This document shows, piece by piece, positions 14,101 through 24,900 of a DNA stretch of 64,000 bases. The first letter of the stretch is position 1. Every line of letters starts with the position of its first letter. Under the pieces are notes generated by a model that saw only the letters and a list, made by a program, of their open reading frames with translations, did not search any database and had not been told where the DNA came from. The stretch comes from Rhynchonema sp. JSB1_4 (taxonomy: Eukaryota > Nematoda > Chromadorea > Monhysterida > Xyalidae), in NCBI GenBank assembly GCA_030248065.1, contig JASAMV010007832.1, positions 1 to 64,000 on the forward strand. The letters are read 5' to 3'. Position numbers and translations under genes: made by a program.

Positions 14101-17100
14101 CAGACTCAAAACGCGCACCCATATTTATCATTTTGGCAGAAAAAGTCAATCCACTGAAAAGTCTGCTTCCTGTGAAGCTTGGGCGAGAAAATTTGATGAG
14201 AATGATTTGCCTTGACATGACTGTCACTGTGATTGTACTATGGTTGACATACAATGACACGAGTGACAAGTGAGACGTTGGTAAGTACAGCACGGTTAGT
14301 TTGCCTGGTTCCTTCAAGGCTCGAAAATCAGACCCATGGAACACTTCTAATGACCTACATGAAGCAAGTGCACGGCTCATATGAAAAGCGCAATATTTCA
14401 CACACTTCATTATTAGGTTTGGCAGCGAATGAAAAGATTATATATGAAGTCACTTTGAGTGAAAATGAACCGTGATTGCATATGCACCCAAACAGCCTTT
14501 ATTTGTAACATCATGAGATTCCGGGCACGTAGATAATGACCAGGTACGTACGCCGCATATAATTACATAGTGGCATGTTATAATTGGATCACGTTCAACT
14601 GAACGCTCATGGCGCTCAAAATTTGTTTATGAAAATCCAAAATCAAGTCACAAACGAGCTTAATCCTCCACCTCGTGGCCCACCTTTATAATCAGGGTGT
14701 GCCTCCCATTCCTTGTGTTCACCAACGCATGCAATCGCGGGTCCGATATAAGCACAGCGTCATTAACACTGAGACGGTCGGTTTCGTTGCGGATCCAGTA
14801 CACCTGACAAGGGGGGTGACATTTTGGAAAACATTGAGGAGAAAAGGGGTTAAAGCGATCTTTATGGCGGTATGAATTTGGACCGGCTTTTATTTTCCGT
14901 CACTGTAAGGAACAAGCACTGTATGAAGATTTGTGGCAAATTGGACGCCGCATAGACGTAATAATTGAAAAAATTATCGCAATTCTTTTAGGGTCCCTAT
15001 ATAGACGGTACACTGTCCCAGTGCGGTTTCGAACCTGCAGTCGTTTGCCGGTGTGCGTGACAGTGCCGGACAATTGCGCTTCCTGACCTGACTCTAGCGT
15101 AGTGGGCGGTGAAATCTCGATAATTCGCGTTTGGAAGACACAACCAGCTGAAAAAAATAATTGCACCAGAGCGGTCTCGAACCCGACGCAATCACATCGG
15201 CGCAATGCAACTGTCGACCCACTGCGCCACGGACGCACCATAATCCTCATCTTCATCACTGTCATCCCTGCAGTCCTTGTGTCCATCACATCTCAACGTC
15301 AGTCCAACGCATTGCCCATCGTTGCATGTGAACTCGTCGTCTTTGCAATGCGGGACGTTGTCTGAAGAAATATGTTCAAACGTTCGTCCATCCTGAAATA
15401 TCAGGGTCCGCCCTGATAAATCAGGCAACCAGCACCGACCGATTTGTCTGAACACCCAAGGTTCGTGTGCGACTTCGTAGTCGCCGATCAGGCCCGATTG
15501 CAGCTTCGTTGTGAACGGCGCGCTTAAGTCATCGAGCGTGAGGGTGGGTGGAGGATGGCTGATTAAATCGGCTGATATCACGATACCGTTGATGTGACTG
15601 GGTCTGCAATGTGTGCGGCGAAATATATTTGCAAAAAAAACGAATGCCGTGTGGACATGGGTTCATGTCATAGTTCTGTGAGGTTTTGTTTGACGAACTG
15701 AAATCATTATTGCACCTACTGTATTATTCCAAAAAAAACCTTTTTACGATTTTAAAAGCATATGTATATTCGTGGCTGCAAAAATCTCGATACAAGTACA
15801 AAGAAACCAGACACGCAATTTGGATTTCATGTGCATTTGCGCAGCACAAGCACTGATGTTTTCGCGTGAGGATTAAATCATAGCTCTCAAATGCTCTCGG
15901 AATCGTTTGGCCATGTGTGGTGCATATGCGCACTGATGATGACCTGGTGCACCGTCCGTCTGTGAAAACAGGTCGACATGCATGCTTTCTCAATGAGAGC
16001 CCGCTTTTTGTTGAAACATCAACCAGAACCGCAGTACCAATATAATTTTTGGCACTGAAATCATTGACCGCCACCTTCTCTCACCTGACATCGACAATAG
16101 TTGCATACTGATCACCCGGCAATGTATCGTATATGCTCTCAATCGCCAATTGTATGTGATCCAAGAACTGTACCCTTTCGCGCTCATCCTTCAAGTTCAC
16201 GGTCGTACGTGGCAGGGTGAACTCTAACCGGTAGTAGGACGCTGGAAATAGGGGCGTGCTTGTTTTTGTCTGATACAGTCCACCTTTTTCTAAGGGCGGG
16301 CTTAGGTTGAATCCGGAAATCGGAATCCGGAAATATTTCCGAAAAACGCATAACTTTTACACGCAAATTCTCGCGTTTTCCGGAAATAATTCCGGAGCCC
16401 GGAAATGTTTTGTATTTTTGCATGCAAATTATTTCCGGGTTCCGGATTCCGGATTTAACCTACATAAGTTCGCCCTAAACCCTCATGGTGTGATGATTGA
16501 TCGATTGGTTTGGTGCCCAATTTGTCATTTCCTATCTACGATTTGATACGATGTGAATGTTCTTGTGACCGACAATTGACGAGCCCTAAACACGGTCGTT
16601 CACGCGATCACTGGTAGCCTAGTACGTATAGGGTACCCATAGATTATATTTTGAGACAATTAAACCTACCACGCCCACATGTGATACGTATATAATGCTC
16701 TATGTATTATGAACCAAAAACTTCCTTCAGTTTTTTCAGACAAATTGTATTATTTGTAAAACAACTCACGAATGTTTTGAGCAGCTGTCAACAAAACTGA
16801 TCTCGTCGCTAGAACTATCAAAATCGGCCATGATATTAGCACGTCGTAATTCATTTTCAATCTTCTAAATATTTAATTGAAACTTTCTTCACCGCGTTTC
16901 TGCGCAACAGTGTTATTCACACGAAAACGTGTGAAAAAAAGCTACTCATTTTTATTCACAGACTATCCCGCGCCGTGCGTTCAACCGGAACGCGAACGTA
17001 TAGTCCACCCCCCAGCTCTGCCCTTTGTTGCCTCTTGCCTGTTCCCCCCCCTCCCCCTAAAAAAAAAAAAAAAAAAAAAAGAAAATCGTGTCGAAGCGAT

Positions 17101-18873
17101 TTGCAATTCGATCAAATTTAAAATTAAATTAAATTAAATGATAAAACACATCGATTTCATAAAAACAGCAATTTAGGAGCAAAAATAATTTTTCTACTCA
17201 TTTTCTATTCATTAGACGAAGGGACTACCAGCCAGCAGCAACACAAAGTGCCTTGAACCGGAACGCGAACGTACACAAAAAATGTCTGCGAGCACAGAAT
17301 TGTACAGAAACAAGAAACAGTAAATCCTTAGGCTTCAGAAGCCAAAAAAAAATTGTCTCTCCCGCGCGGGGGTGAAATAATCTTTCAACCTTTGCGCTGG
17401 GAGCACTACACCCTTCAGTTGAATTGCAGAAATCAAATAAATAGTTTTTTGAGTCACACCTTTTCGGCGCGGTGAGTACCAACAAGCACAGTACCGTACT
17501 TTCGGTTGGTTCTGATGTTCTTTTGTGGTTCTCGGAACAGAAACTGGAACTTTCTTGGCCGTTGCATAAAATTATGATATCAATTTCACGCGCTCACACA
17601 CGTGGGACCAACCAGGCACAAGGGATATTAGGTATTGCTTTACTCTATTTACGACACACAATGTGCATTCACACTCTTGATCACACATCAAAATCTTTGG
17701 TCTGATATGTGACTAATTTGGTTTTGAAAACCGATCAAATTTTGAAAAAATGAGCTTTTGCTGAATGCAAGCAAGCATCATTTCTCTTGATGAATTTGAT
17801 GATATTATAAAAATTTTGTCTCATTTTCAAATATCTTATCCCAGTGCTGCAAAAGCCAGAACGTGTTTATTTGTTGTGAATGTGTTTGTTACTTTTAGTT
17901 GTATATCTACATATAATGTTGACTTAAGGTTTAGTCACTCTATATATCGACTTAAAAGGTCGCACTTCACTACAATTGTCTGACCGGTTAAACAGTTTGG
18001 CTTGGAATTTTATATTAGAAGATAGAGCCTTGATATTGATATGCTATTATAATCCTTCAAAAAATGCTGTAACGCTGTTTCACATTGTCCATACCTTTAT
18101 TTGACTAACACGTGCTTGATATCTTGCATACATTATTTTTATTCATCAGGATTATTCACACATCAGGGTACCTGGCATTTATTTTATCAGAGAGTGCGAC
18201 TATCCGGAAACTGATTTGTTTTGTGATTTGGGTCTACAGGTGTTACATCGATCGGCTTATATGTGTTTTTGTGTGTGGACATAATGATGAAGACATAGGG
18301 TGATATTTTCGAAACGGTGTAAAGGTCAGTTGGGTGTAAAGGTCGGTGGAAAGCTCGGTCGACAGCTCAGTGTGATAGACCTCGGTGTAAATTTGAAACA
18401 TTCCACGTTAATAGCAGGCAATGTTTCTCGTTTACACCGAGCTACGCCGACCGAGCTTTCGACCGAACTTTACACCGACCTTTACGCCCAACTGACCTTT
18501 ACACCGTTTCGAAAATTCCACCCATAAAGTGTCTTGACCAAGCTAGTAAACCACAAACTAGTAATTTACTGAAAGTGTGCCTCACGGTACCCGCTTAAAA
18601 GTGAAGTTCGAAATATATTTCGAAACGAAAAGTGAGCTGCGAAGCACCACAACAATAAATCTGACCTTCTTCAAACTTTGCATTCGTTCCGTTTTTAATC
18701 AGATCCAGTAGAAACTCATTCGTTGTCTCAGCATCAGTCCCGTTTGTTATTCTGCCGCCATCAGATAGTTCGGTTTCGTTGTTGCTGAGGTTGAGAGATT
18801 CGTCGATTGTTAGGCCTAACGTTAGGCATGCAGTCAGGCTTAGGCCTAACATGCCCAGCCTGAGTGTCCTCAT
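750..18873 (-). CDS. HSPG2: Perlecan-like proteoglycan, N-terminal part (SEA, LDLa, Ig), partial at left edge
   Basis: Secreted basement-membrane proteoglycan core. Ten minus-strand exons, in order: 18666-18873, 16085-16241, about 15412-15611, 15239-15361, 15035-15147, 14684-14803, 11587-11782, 11044-11148, 9790-9909, 5373-5510, then 1408-1536 and 750-1022 (twelve in all counting the last two). Every junction is GT/AG and in phase; most LDLa exons are phase 1-1. Exon 1 encodes a signal peptide (MRTLRLGMLGLSLTACLTLG) and three N-glycosylation sites. The next two make a SEA module (LPGDQYATIVDV; IGDYEVAHEPWVFRQI). Then one LDLa, an Ig domain split over three exons, and five more LDLa repeats with CxxxxDC and DxxDE-type calcium-site residues. 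Later exons lie beyond base 1. The start was chosen at 18873 because it gives the signal peptide; 18915 is an in-frame alternative. SEA-LDLa-Ig order fits perlecan/UNC-52/trol best; another LDLa-Ig matrix protein is possible. Confidence 0.82.
1537..5372. other. Large perlecan intron with a G-depleted segment
   Basis: From about 2560 to 5220 the plus strand is almost free of G and dominated by A, C and T (for example 5041-5100 has no G). It holds CA, TA and CT microsatellites near 3262, 3450, 3510 and 4760, and C runs near 5046. Composition returns to normal at 5221. A decayed copy of the 282-bp TIR element (see 6998-7273) can be traced at about 4196-4324. A 33-bp direct repeat lies at 2278 and 2419. 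Confidence 0.75.
6521..6549 (+). promoter_or_regulatory. Acceptor-like site 20 nt upstream of the HHAT start
   Basis: ATATTTCAG ends at 6529 and the ATG is at 6550. This spacing suits a spliced-leader acceptor or the end of a 5'UTR intron. Confidence 0.45.
6550..9507 (+). CDS. HHAT: Hedgehog acyltransferase (M-BOAT family), ten exons
   Basis: Multipass ER enzyme that attaches palmitate to the N-terminal cysteine of Hedgehog-type proteins. Exons: 6550-6778, 7357-7508, 7602-7717, 7786-8024, 8161-8412, 8482-8565, 8631-8768, 8959-9136, 9201-9299, 9369-9507. They join in phase into 541 residues (human HHAT 493). The match includes the N-terminal LPKWELYAYFAVLVGVFSYG membrane segment, FGTRIKDLTDWEW, KYVIIFGIPRLFAKLD, WRYFDRGLYSFF (the catalytic-site Asp of the family), YAFVLVWHG with the M-BOAT catalytic His, and SNFYFLCGSEAGWIFVDRIF. 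The C-terminus is lysine-rich (QKDAQKKKIE). An AATAAA overlaps the stop codon region (9503). Exon 1 donor was chosen at 6778 because it gives RELDVEHPIFGTRI in phase; the acceptor before 7357 is pyrimidine-poor. Lies wholly inside a perlecan intron on the other strand. Confidence 0.93.
6998..7273. mobile_element. TIR element (MITE), copy 1, in HHAT intron 1
   Basis: Ends are TATTGGTCGCACAATGACTT and its inverted complement (AATG..GTGCGACCAATA at 7273). A second, well-conserved copy lies at 32572-32850 and a decayed one at about 4196-4324. No coding capacity. Confidence 0.8.
7285..7345 (+). repeat. tRNA-like B-box remnant before the HHAT exon 2 acceptor
   Basis: CAGGTTCGCACCC (7323-7335) matches a pol III B box; no convincing A box or cloverleaf is present. 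Probably part of a decayed tRNA-derived SINE. Confidence 0.3.
10455..10500 (+). repeat. tRNA-like B-box remnant in a perlecan intron
   Basis: GATGGTTCGAGCCCGG fits the B-box consensus. No cloverleaf can be folded around it. Confidence 0.25.
11587..15147 (-). CDS. Cysteine-less Ig domain of the perlecan-like gene (three exons)
   Basis: Exons 15035-15147, 14684-14803 and 11587-11782 join in phases 1-0, 0-0 and 0-1. The product reads PPTTLESGQEAQLSGTVT, then VYWIRNETDRL, then HTLIIK joined to NLNPTDSGTYELRV. The W of strand C and the DSGTY of strand F mark an Ig fold, but serine and leucine sit where the B-strand and F-strand cysteines normally are. The last exon ends inside the first cysteine loop of LDLa repeat 2 (RCPPG/YWQC). 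Confidence 0.85.
15148..15238 (-). repeat. 91-bp perlecan intron made of a tRNA-like A box/B box unit
   Basis: In minus-strand sense the intron contains TGGCGCAGTGG (A box, 15219-15229) and GGTTCGAGACC (B box, 15173-15183), followed by the T-rich acceptor. The acceptor-stem halves do not pair, so it is not a functional tRNA; a tRNA-derived SINE head is likelier. Confidence 0.55.
15239..15361 (-). CDS. LDLa repeat 1 exon of the perlecan-like gene
   Basis: Phase 1-1 exon with the pattern CKDDEFTCNDGQC, then RCDGHKDCRDDSDEDED; the last cysteine is supplied by the next exon (AGC). The acidic cluster DCRDDSDED is the calcium-binding signature of LDL-receptor class A modules. The acceptor is ATTTCTTCAG and the donor G/GTGCGT. 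Confidence 0.9.
16291..16478. mobile_element. Fold-back MITE with TTAGGGCG-type ends
   Basis: Left end TAAGGGCGGGCTTAGGTTGA and right end CATAAGTTCGCCCTAA are inverted copies; inner repeats of TCCGGAAAT/ATTTCCGGA complete the hairpin. It lies in perlecan intron 1. Confidence 0.7.
18298..18523. mobile_element. Fold-back MITE family TTTCGAAACGGTGTAAAGG, copy 1
   Basis: The left arm TTTTCGAAACGGTGTAAAGG and right arm CCTTTACACCGTTTCGAAAA are inverted, with further paired blocks (GTCAGTTGGG / CCCAACTGAC). It lies in perlecan intron 1. Copies 2 and 3 are at 42330-42555 and 58778-58990. Confidence 0.88.
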
Positions 18874-18900
18874 GTTTTGCGTGGCAAAATTACTGAAGGG
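18874..18900 (-). promoter_or_regulatory. Acceptor-like site 19 nt upstream of the perlecan-like start
   Basis: On the minus strand CCAACCCCTTCAG is followed by 19 nt and then the ATG at 18873. It could be a trans-splice acceptor or a 5'UTR intron end. Confidence 0.4.
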
Positions 18901-18915
18901 GTTGGAGCGGACCAA

Positions 18916-21900
18916 TGAACCCCCAACAAGATTATAAACTCCAATTTGGTGTAAAATTTCAGATTTTCTTCAATGTTGACAGTGTTCCGTGCGTCACATA
19001 CTTTTGTCCGCCAGTGAGACCACTTGAAACATCAGCGGGGCAAGTAAATTACTGTCATATTGCGGTTATCGTTGGCTGGATCTGAAAACATTTATTTTCA
19101 AATGGAATTTATCGCTTGCATACGTTACTCTCATGCTGAAGAAAAGTACACCTTTCAGAAAAAATTCCGAACGGTGTACATATATGTGGTGTAAGTGGAC
19201 ACACCCACAGTAGAGCTTCAGAATAATGTATTACCAACTTAGGACAGACTTTGTTCAAATCGAACAACAAAGCAAAGCTAATTTTAGACCACAAACAAAA
19301 GTATAGAAGAATTTGTTGGGCTATGACCAGCATATGCGTACGACACCATGGTGCTCTAGGTACAACGTAGGTACATATGTACATTGTGTGGTCTCAAGGT
19401 ACACATTGCAGCGACCGGAAGTTCTAATGAGACAATACACCAGACCAAAACCATGGAGTTATTTTGAAACTGCTTGCCATCGTACACATTACAAATACTA
19501 CCCGGGGATACACATGACACCAGAAGATTGTACTATGACACGTTTGGGCCAGCGACGTTTTCTAATGATCATGAACCGCAATAAATGCAGACGCAAATTA
19601 CTGCCAGCGGAACCGTATCATAAAAAAATGGTGACAGAAAATTCACGGAAAGGAACTAAGGCAAGAACGAAAACTGTGATTGAAACACGGAACCGGAACA
19701 TGTACCTGCACTGATTGCGGGTGGTTCCAAATGGCCCAAATCTACTACACCATAGTTGGTCATAAAGTGACAATAATAAAACAAAGCAGCGCGGCCATGA
19801 AAGGCAATAATCGTCGTGAAATGAAAAAGCTGAGTGGATGCGCAGTCACGGTGTCAAAGTCGTCAATACAAAACGGTGTGTATATTTACCATAGGATACA
19901 GGGTGCGGTATACCATGTTGACAAAACAGGAAAACCCAGTACGGATGCGCGATATTAACCGGGCCACCCCCGTTCTAGTGGCGCCTAATCTGTCAGAATT
20001 ATGGGTTAGTCGACGCAGTTGTGGCGTGATAAAGCACGCAAACAGCGTCATCTGCGCGGTAAACAATTGAAACTACAAAGCGTACATACCATACATACGC
20101 GTTCCCTACAAATATCTTTGCCGGTGTCTACAAATATCTTCTTCAAATACCGGTGTTTTTATGTGGTATATGGTGTGTGAATTTGACGTAATTTATGACC
20201 ATCTACCGTTCCAAGTACACAACCTGCGATAAATCACAGAGTTGCCGCCTGTCAATTCTGAGACGGTGTTGCCATGAGCCTCTGCTCCGTAAAGTATGCC
20301 ATAAAGCCAGTAAGTTATGACTCAGAAACCATTGGTGTACATAGAAACAGAACATGTTTGCTCCTAACACGATAGCACTTCAGCAGCCAAACACTCTAAA
20401 CACAAACACAAACAAACACTGTAATACATTCCAAGAACGGTGTACGATTTTGCATAAGAATGGACCCCAGAAGTTGCGTGGCTTCGGGTTTTTGGGCTAA
20501 TGGTCAGTTTTCAAACAAGAAGCATGTGCGTTTCTTACTTCGTTTTGGAAGCCAGCACCTAGACCTTAAGCCCACAAGAATGTATAATAGATTCGCTGTT
20601 ACTGTAATATGTACTGTACGTACGTTTTGCGGCGTATTTTCTTTGAAGAGCCACGAAAATATTGCAGCAGAACTTTAGCCGAAATTATATTCAGGCACCA
20701 AAAAGTTCCTTGGGGAATTTAGGTTCCGGATTGTAAGCTTATGTGTGAACATGGCAACATCAGAAGTGCGCCATTTTGTGCATGAACCCGATTTTATTGT
20801 AATGCAAAAGCGGTCAAGTCCAATGCCCACTCTCTTAAATTCAATAGAGCCATTGGTCAGTTAGATAGCAATTTGGGTGTGCTGGACAAGACAGGGACAT
20901 ACTGTATTGAGAGCCAAAAACTCAATCTATCACTCTTTCGCAAGAGAACGCGCTTGTGCAGTACACACGCCAGGTTATGGTAAAGGTGTGGTCAGCCGGT
21001 GTGAGACACGAACAATTGCCGCTTTGCTTGAACCGCAATGTGACAGCACACAGGCTTGTCCAAAATAGGCCCCAGCTGCATATAAAGCAGAAAAATAAGT
21101 AGCAGGTGTATTCAGCGCACCAAAAAAACAGTCACCTAAACACCATGATTTAACATGTGTGTTGGCAACTTTCCTGTATGATGTCCACTGTGCGACTGTG
21201 GTCAATTGAAGCGAAATGATAATTTCCTGAGCGCAGCCTTGTATACTTATACAAGGCAAAGACATCCCGCTCTGAAAACCGGGACATCAGCTCGTGTGGT
21301 GCCGCAATATTCGCTGTTTATCATTAGCTGACCAGAAGCTCCTTGGTCAATTGTGCACAAATGAGTCGCTGAGCTGTGCTTTCGAAAACCTACGTATTAT
21401 ACAGCATGTGTATAGACGATATTTGGGAAATATTGCTGGCCATTATAATTAGCGCAATGCCATTAAATTCGAATGCGCGCGTTGATGTTACACATAGTGT
21501 AGCTCATGGGTAGGTTATGGGTAGAGCCACTGTGCAGAAGAAAGCTTCCAGAAAAATAGTGACTGCTATAAATTCTGAGTATGCCAATTTCTAGAGACAC
21601 ATATAGGGCGGGAAGGGCTGATAAAAGACGGAAAACAGTTTGACAAAAGTAGTAAGGACCTCCACCGACAAAAGTCGGGTGTCGGGTAGCAAAAATGCAG
21701 GAGGACTGGAATTGAATTCCGACAGAACCCAAATTGCGCACCCAAAGGGTATACGACCCAATGGGCAGTGGGTATCAAGCAAGTTACTCCAGCGTAAAAT
21801 TTGGGTATGCGGCCGGATTTATATGAAATTTGGTGTAATTTATTAAAAAGTAGCCCATGTCAGTCTATCGGTCATTTCTCAAAGAGAAAACTGACATTTT

Positions 21901-24900
21901 GGCCACGGGTACACGTCTAACACTTGGTCTTACAGGAAAGGTGCGCATTGAGAGGCCGCCAAACAAAATTTCGTGGATAAATTGGAAAACTCACGCCCAA
22001 ACTGATTTCTGACTTTGAGACACTTGCTTTCACTCTCTTGATACATTTCCGTTGAGAACAACCCTTGATTTTGTGCATGTTTGCATACCAAAAGGGTCAA
22101 AGAGTTCAGGTCGCGGAACGAGAATAAAAAAGAGACATGGTGGGAGAGGTGGTCTATGCCTATCCTTACACTAGCCACTTCACGGCTAGGTATGCACTGC
22201 GCAATGCCAAATAAGCCCCACGGGGAGAGGAACAGTTTTTCGAATAAGCACCGTTGAGGCCTGGTTGGAAAATTCTTTATGACAAAATGTCAAACACGAA
22301 AAACCTCAAACAAGCCACCAAGGGACCTATTTGGCATTCGCGGGCATACTGTAGCTACCATGGCGTGAGGTTAATTTGCAACATTGGGAAAAGGCAGCAT
22401 ACCAGACTAGGTCGGGTCCAGGGGGGCACGCTATGCCCCCCCCTTTGGTCCACTTGGCTTCTGAAGGGGGCCCACCGTTTTGAACAGAAGAAGGAAAAAG
22501 AGCCACTAAAATCGCAGGCGGTTTTTCACTGTCATACGCTTCAAAAGTACAAAAATCGCGCGCTTCGCGAGTTAGATACCCATTTTCAATGAAAATTGGC
22601 TTTCGAAAAAAAGCTCCAAACTTTCGCGCGCTTCGCGCCCATTGTGACATTACGTACATTTGTGCAATATTTGGTATAAAAAAGCGCGAAGCACAGGATA
22701 AAAATGGCTTTTCAAGAAAGGAACAAGCACGAGATATAAAAGTGACTTTTTGGATTTGGCTCCTCCCATGTGTCTAAAAGCTGAATCCGCCAGTAATACG
22801 CGAAAAAACGAAGTTCGATTTTTTTGGGTTGCCACACTTTGCGCAGTCACAGCTGAGTGACAAACTTTGATGTATACGCATTCGAAACACGCTCGAAGAG
22901 AATGAAATGTATGGAAAAAGAGACACGTACCGTTATCATGATCGCACTGTATGAGACCGAAGTTAGCGGGGTGGCATAACCGTAAACAAACATTATTAAC
23001 GACATACATAATCCGCAAAATGTTTGTCCGTCAGACACAAATAACTGAGACACATACTACATAATGCTGTTAACAACGTAATCATATGCAATTGAGCGTA
23101 GTGTTGACTGTAAGGTCGGTATACAAGTTTATACACGGAAATATCCATGGTGACTACCATGGCAATATGAATTTGGAATATCATATCCTGATATCATTAT
23201 ATCGTTTTGCACTATCACTATGCCAGTACACGTTGCACCATTCCAAATCACGGTTGAGCTGCAAGCTGGTGGGTGTGTAGCACTTGTATCACGATCATGG
23301 GAGACCAATGTCTAAAAGTGCATGGCTGATGTTTCACAATGGCTGTACAGTGGTTCAAGCTACATTTGGGAGGGAAAAGCTTGAAAAGTTTTTTTTGGAT
23401 CAGGCCATGAAAATTGGAACCACACAACCGTGCACAAATCATAATGTTTCATTAGCTAAACCAATCCGATCCACCCTTAGCACGATTAGGTGCGCACATG
23501 ATCTATACCTGCCCAGTGCGCGGTGCGCGTAACCTTGACTTATCGCGCTCAGTTACACGCGCGCACGCATGCATGTGTGTTCGAGTGAGACGTCAAAATA
23601 AATTCTCAATGAATCTTTAACCATTCGGATCTGCCTGCGATTTGTAATTTGAGCCCCAGTCCCGTTTTGTGTTGCCCTTTAGGCAGACAGGAGGTGCACG
23701 AGGCGATCGTCAGTGCACAATGTCAGAGAAACCGCTAAAGAGTAACGATGAAAAAGTGTGCAATAAGACAGTGTCAAAGCCCTATAGGTAACCCCACACA
23801 TAAGATTAGAGAGGCTGAAATATTAAACACACCAATTGTGGAGGTACTTTTTGAAAAAGTCAGGCAATACGGATGAAGCGCCACCCCAGTGTGCAAGCAA
23901 CACGTTAGCGCGCGCGAACACACGCATATGAACGGACATGAACTGTGCACGTATGGGGCAATCATGGAGTTATATCAATTATTTGGTACTGTTCTGGTTT
24001 CATGATCAACACAAGTGTGTTCCAACGCACAGACCAAACTGTTCCCACTTGGCGATTATCCGGCATTTGGATTTCACCACCCAATCCATGCATGATTTAC
24101 AGGCTCCTATGATTTTTGTTGTGAACAAACACTAAAATCTACAGCTCTCTGTCGACTTATATTAATGTCGTCAACGCTCGTATAGTCAACTCACCCCAAA
24201 TGCCACGTATATGTTTTTCTCGCTCATTCAGGGCTGCTTGAGTTGACCATGACGATTTGAGTTAACGACGAAACAGTTAGCCTCTCCGGCTGATTTGGTT
24301 CGAAATGTGTTGTTAATGCAACTTTGTTATCTCAATTGAGACGATTTTTCAATCGTTTTTGTGTCTACGCGTTTTGCAATATTTTATAAAAACTATTTAC
24401 TTTATCTTTATTTAACGGCCCGGCTTTGATAAGGAACTTTGGTTGCATAAAGGTTTTGCAAAACTATTTGAAATAAACATGTGTACAGACGCACACGTTT
24501 TTATGTGGTAGTGAAACAACTGTTTGCGTTATAGCCCATGAAACAAGACAAGATAAAGTTAAATAGGGACCAATAAGACTTGGCATATTGGGCGCCTGTG
24601 ATGTGTTATGTGCACAGTTTATTTACGGTGACTGAATTCGCTGAAATATTTGACATCTTAACTCCACAATTGCGCAACTGTGGGAAAGTTACGATCAAGC
24701 GCTTACATTATTACGGATCAGGGCGAAAAATGTTTCAAAGCATGAATAAAGCAGAGTTCAACAAACGCAAGAGCAGTCTGGAAACAGATTCCTGCGAAAA
24801 GAAGAAAAAATATCTGTTGATACAAATATTCAAATACGGAACCATTAATCATGCGCAGACACTATAATGCAATCTGTCAAAAAGAGAACAAAAAAATAAA

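Noticed and set aside
15166..15240. Functional tRNA gene
   Set aside because: A and B boxes are present, but the acceptor and D stems do not pair and the sequence is intronic.
16000..16054. Possible extra SEA exon reading NYIGTAVLVDVSTKSG after an acceptor at 16055
   Set aside because: The SEA module is complete and in phase without it (16085 joined to 15611), and I found no suitable donor for it.
17055..17080. Poly-A run as evidence of a retroposed gene
   Set aside because: No gene-like sequence precedes it and no flanking duplication is visible.
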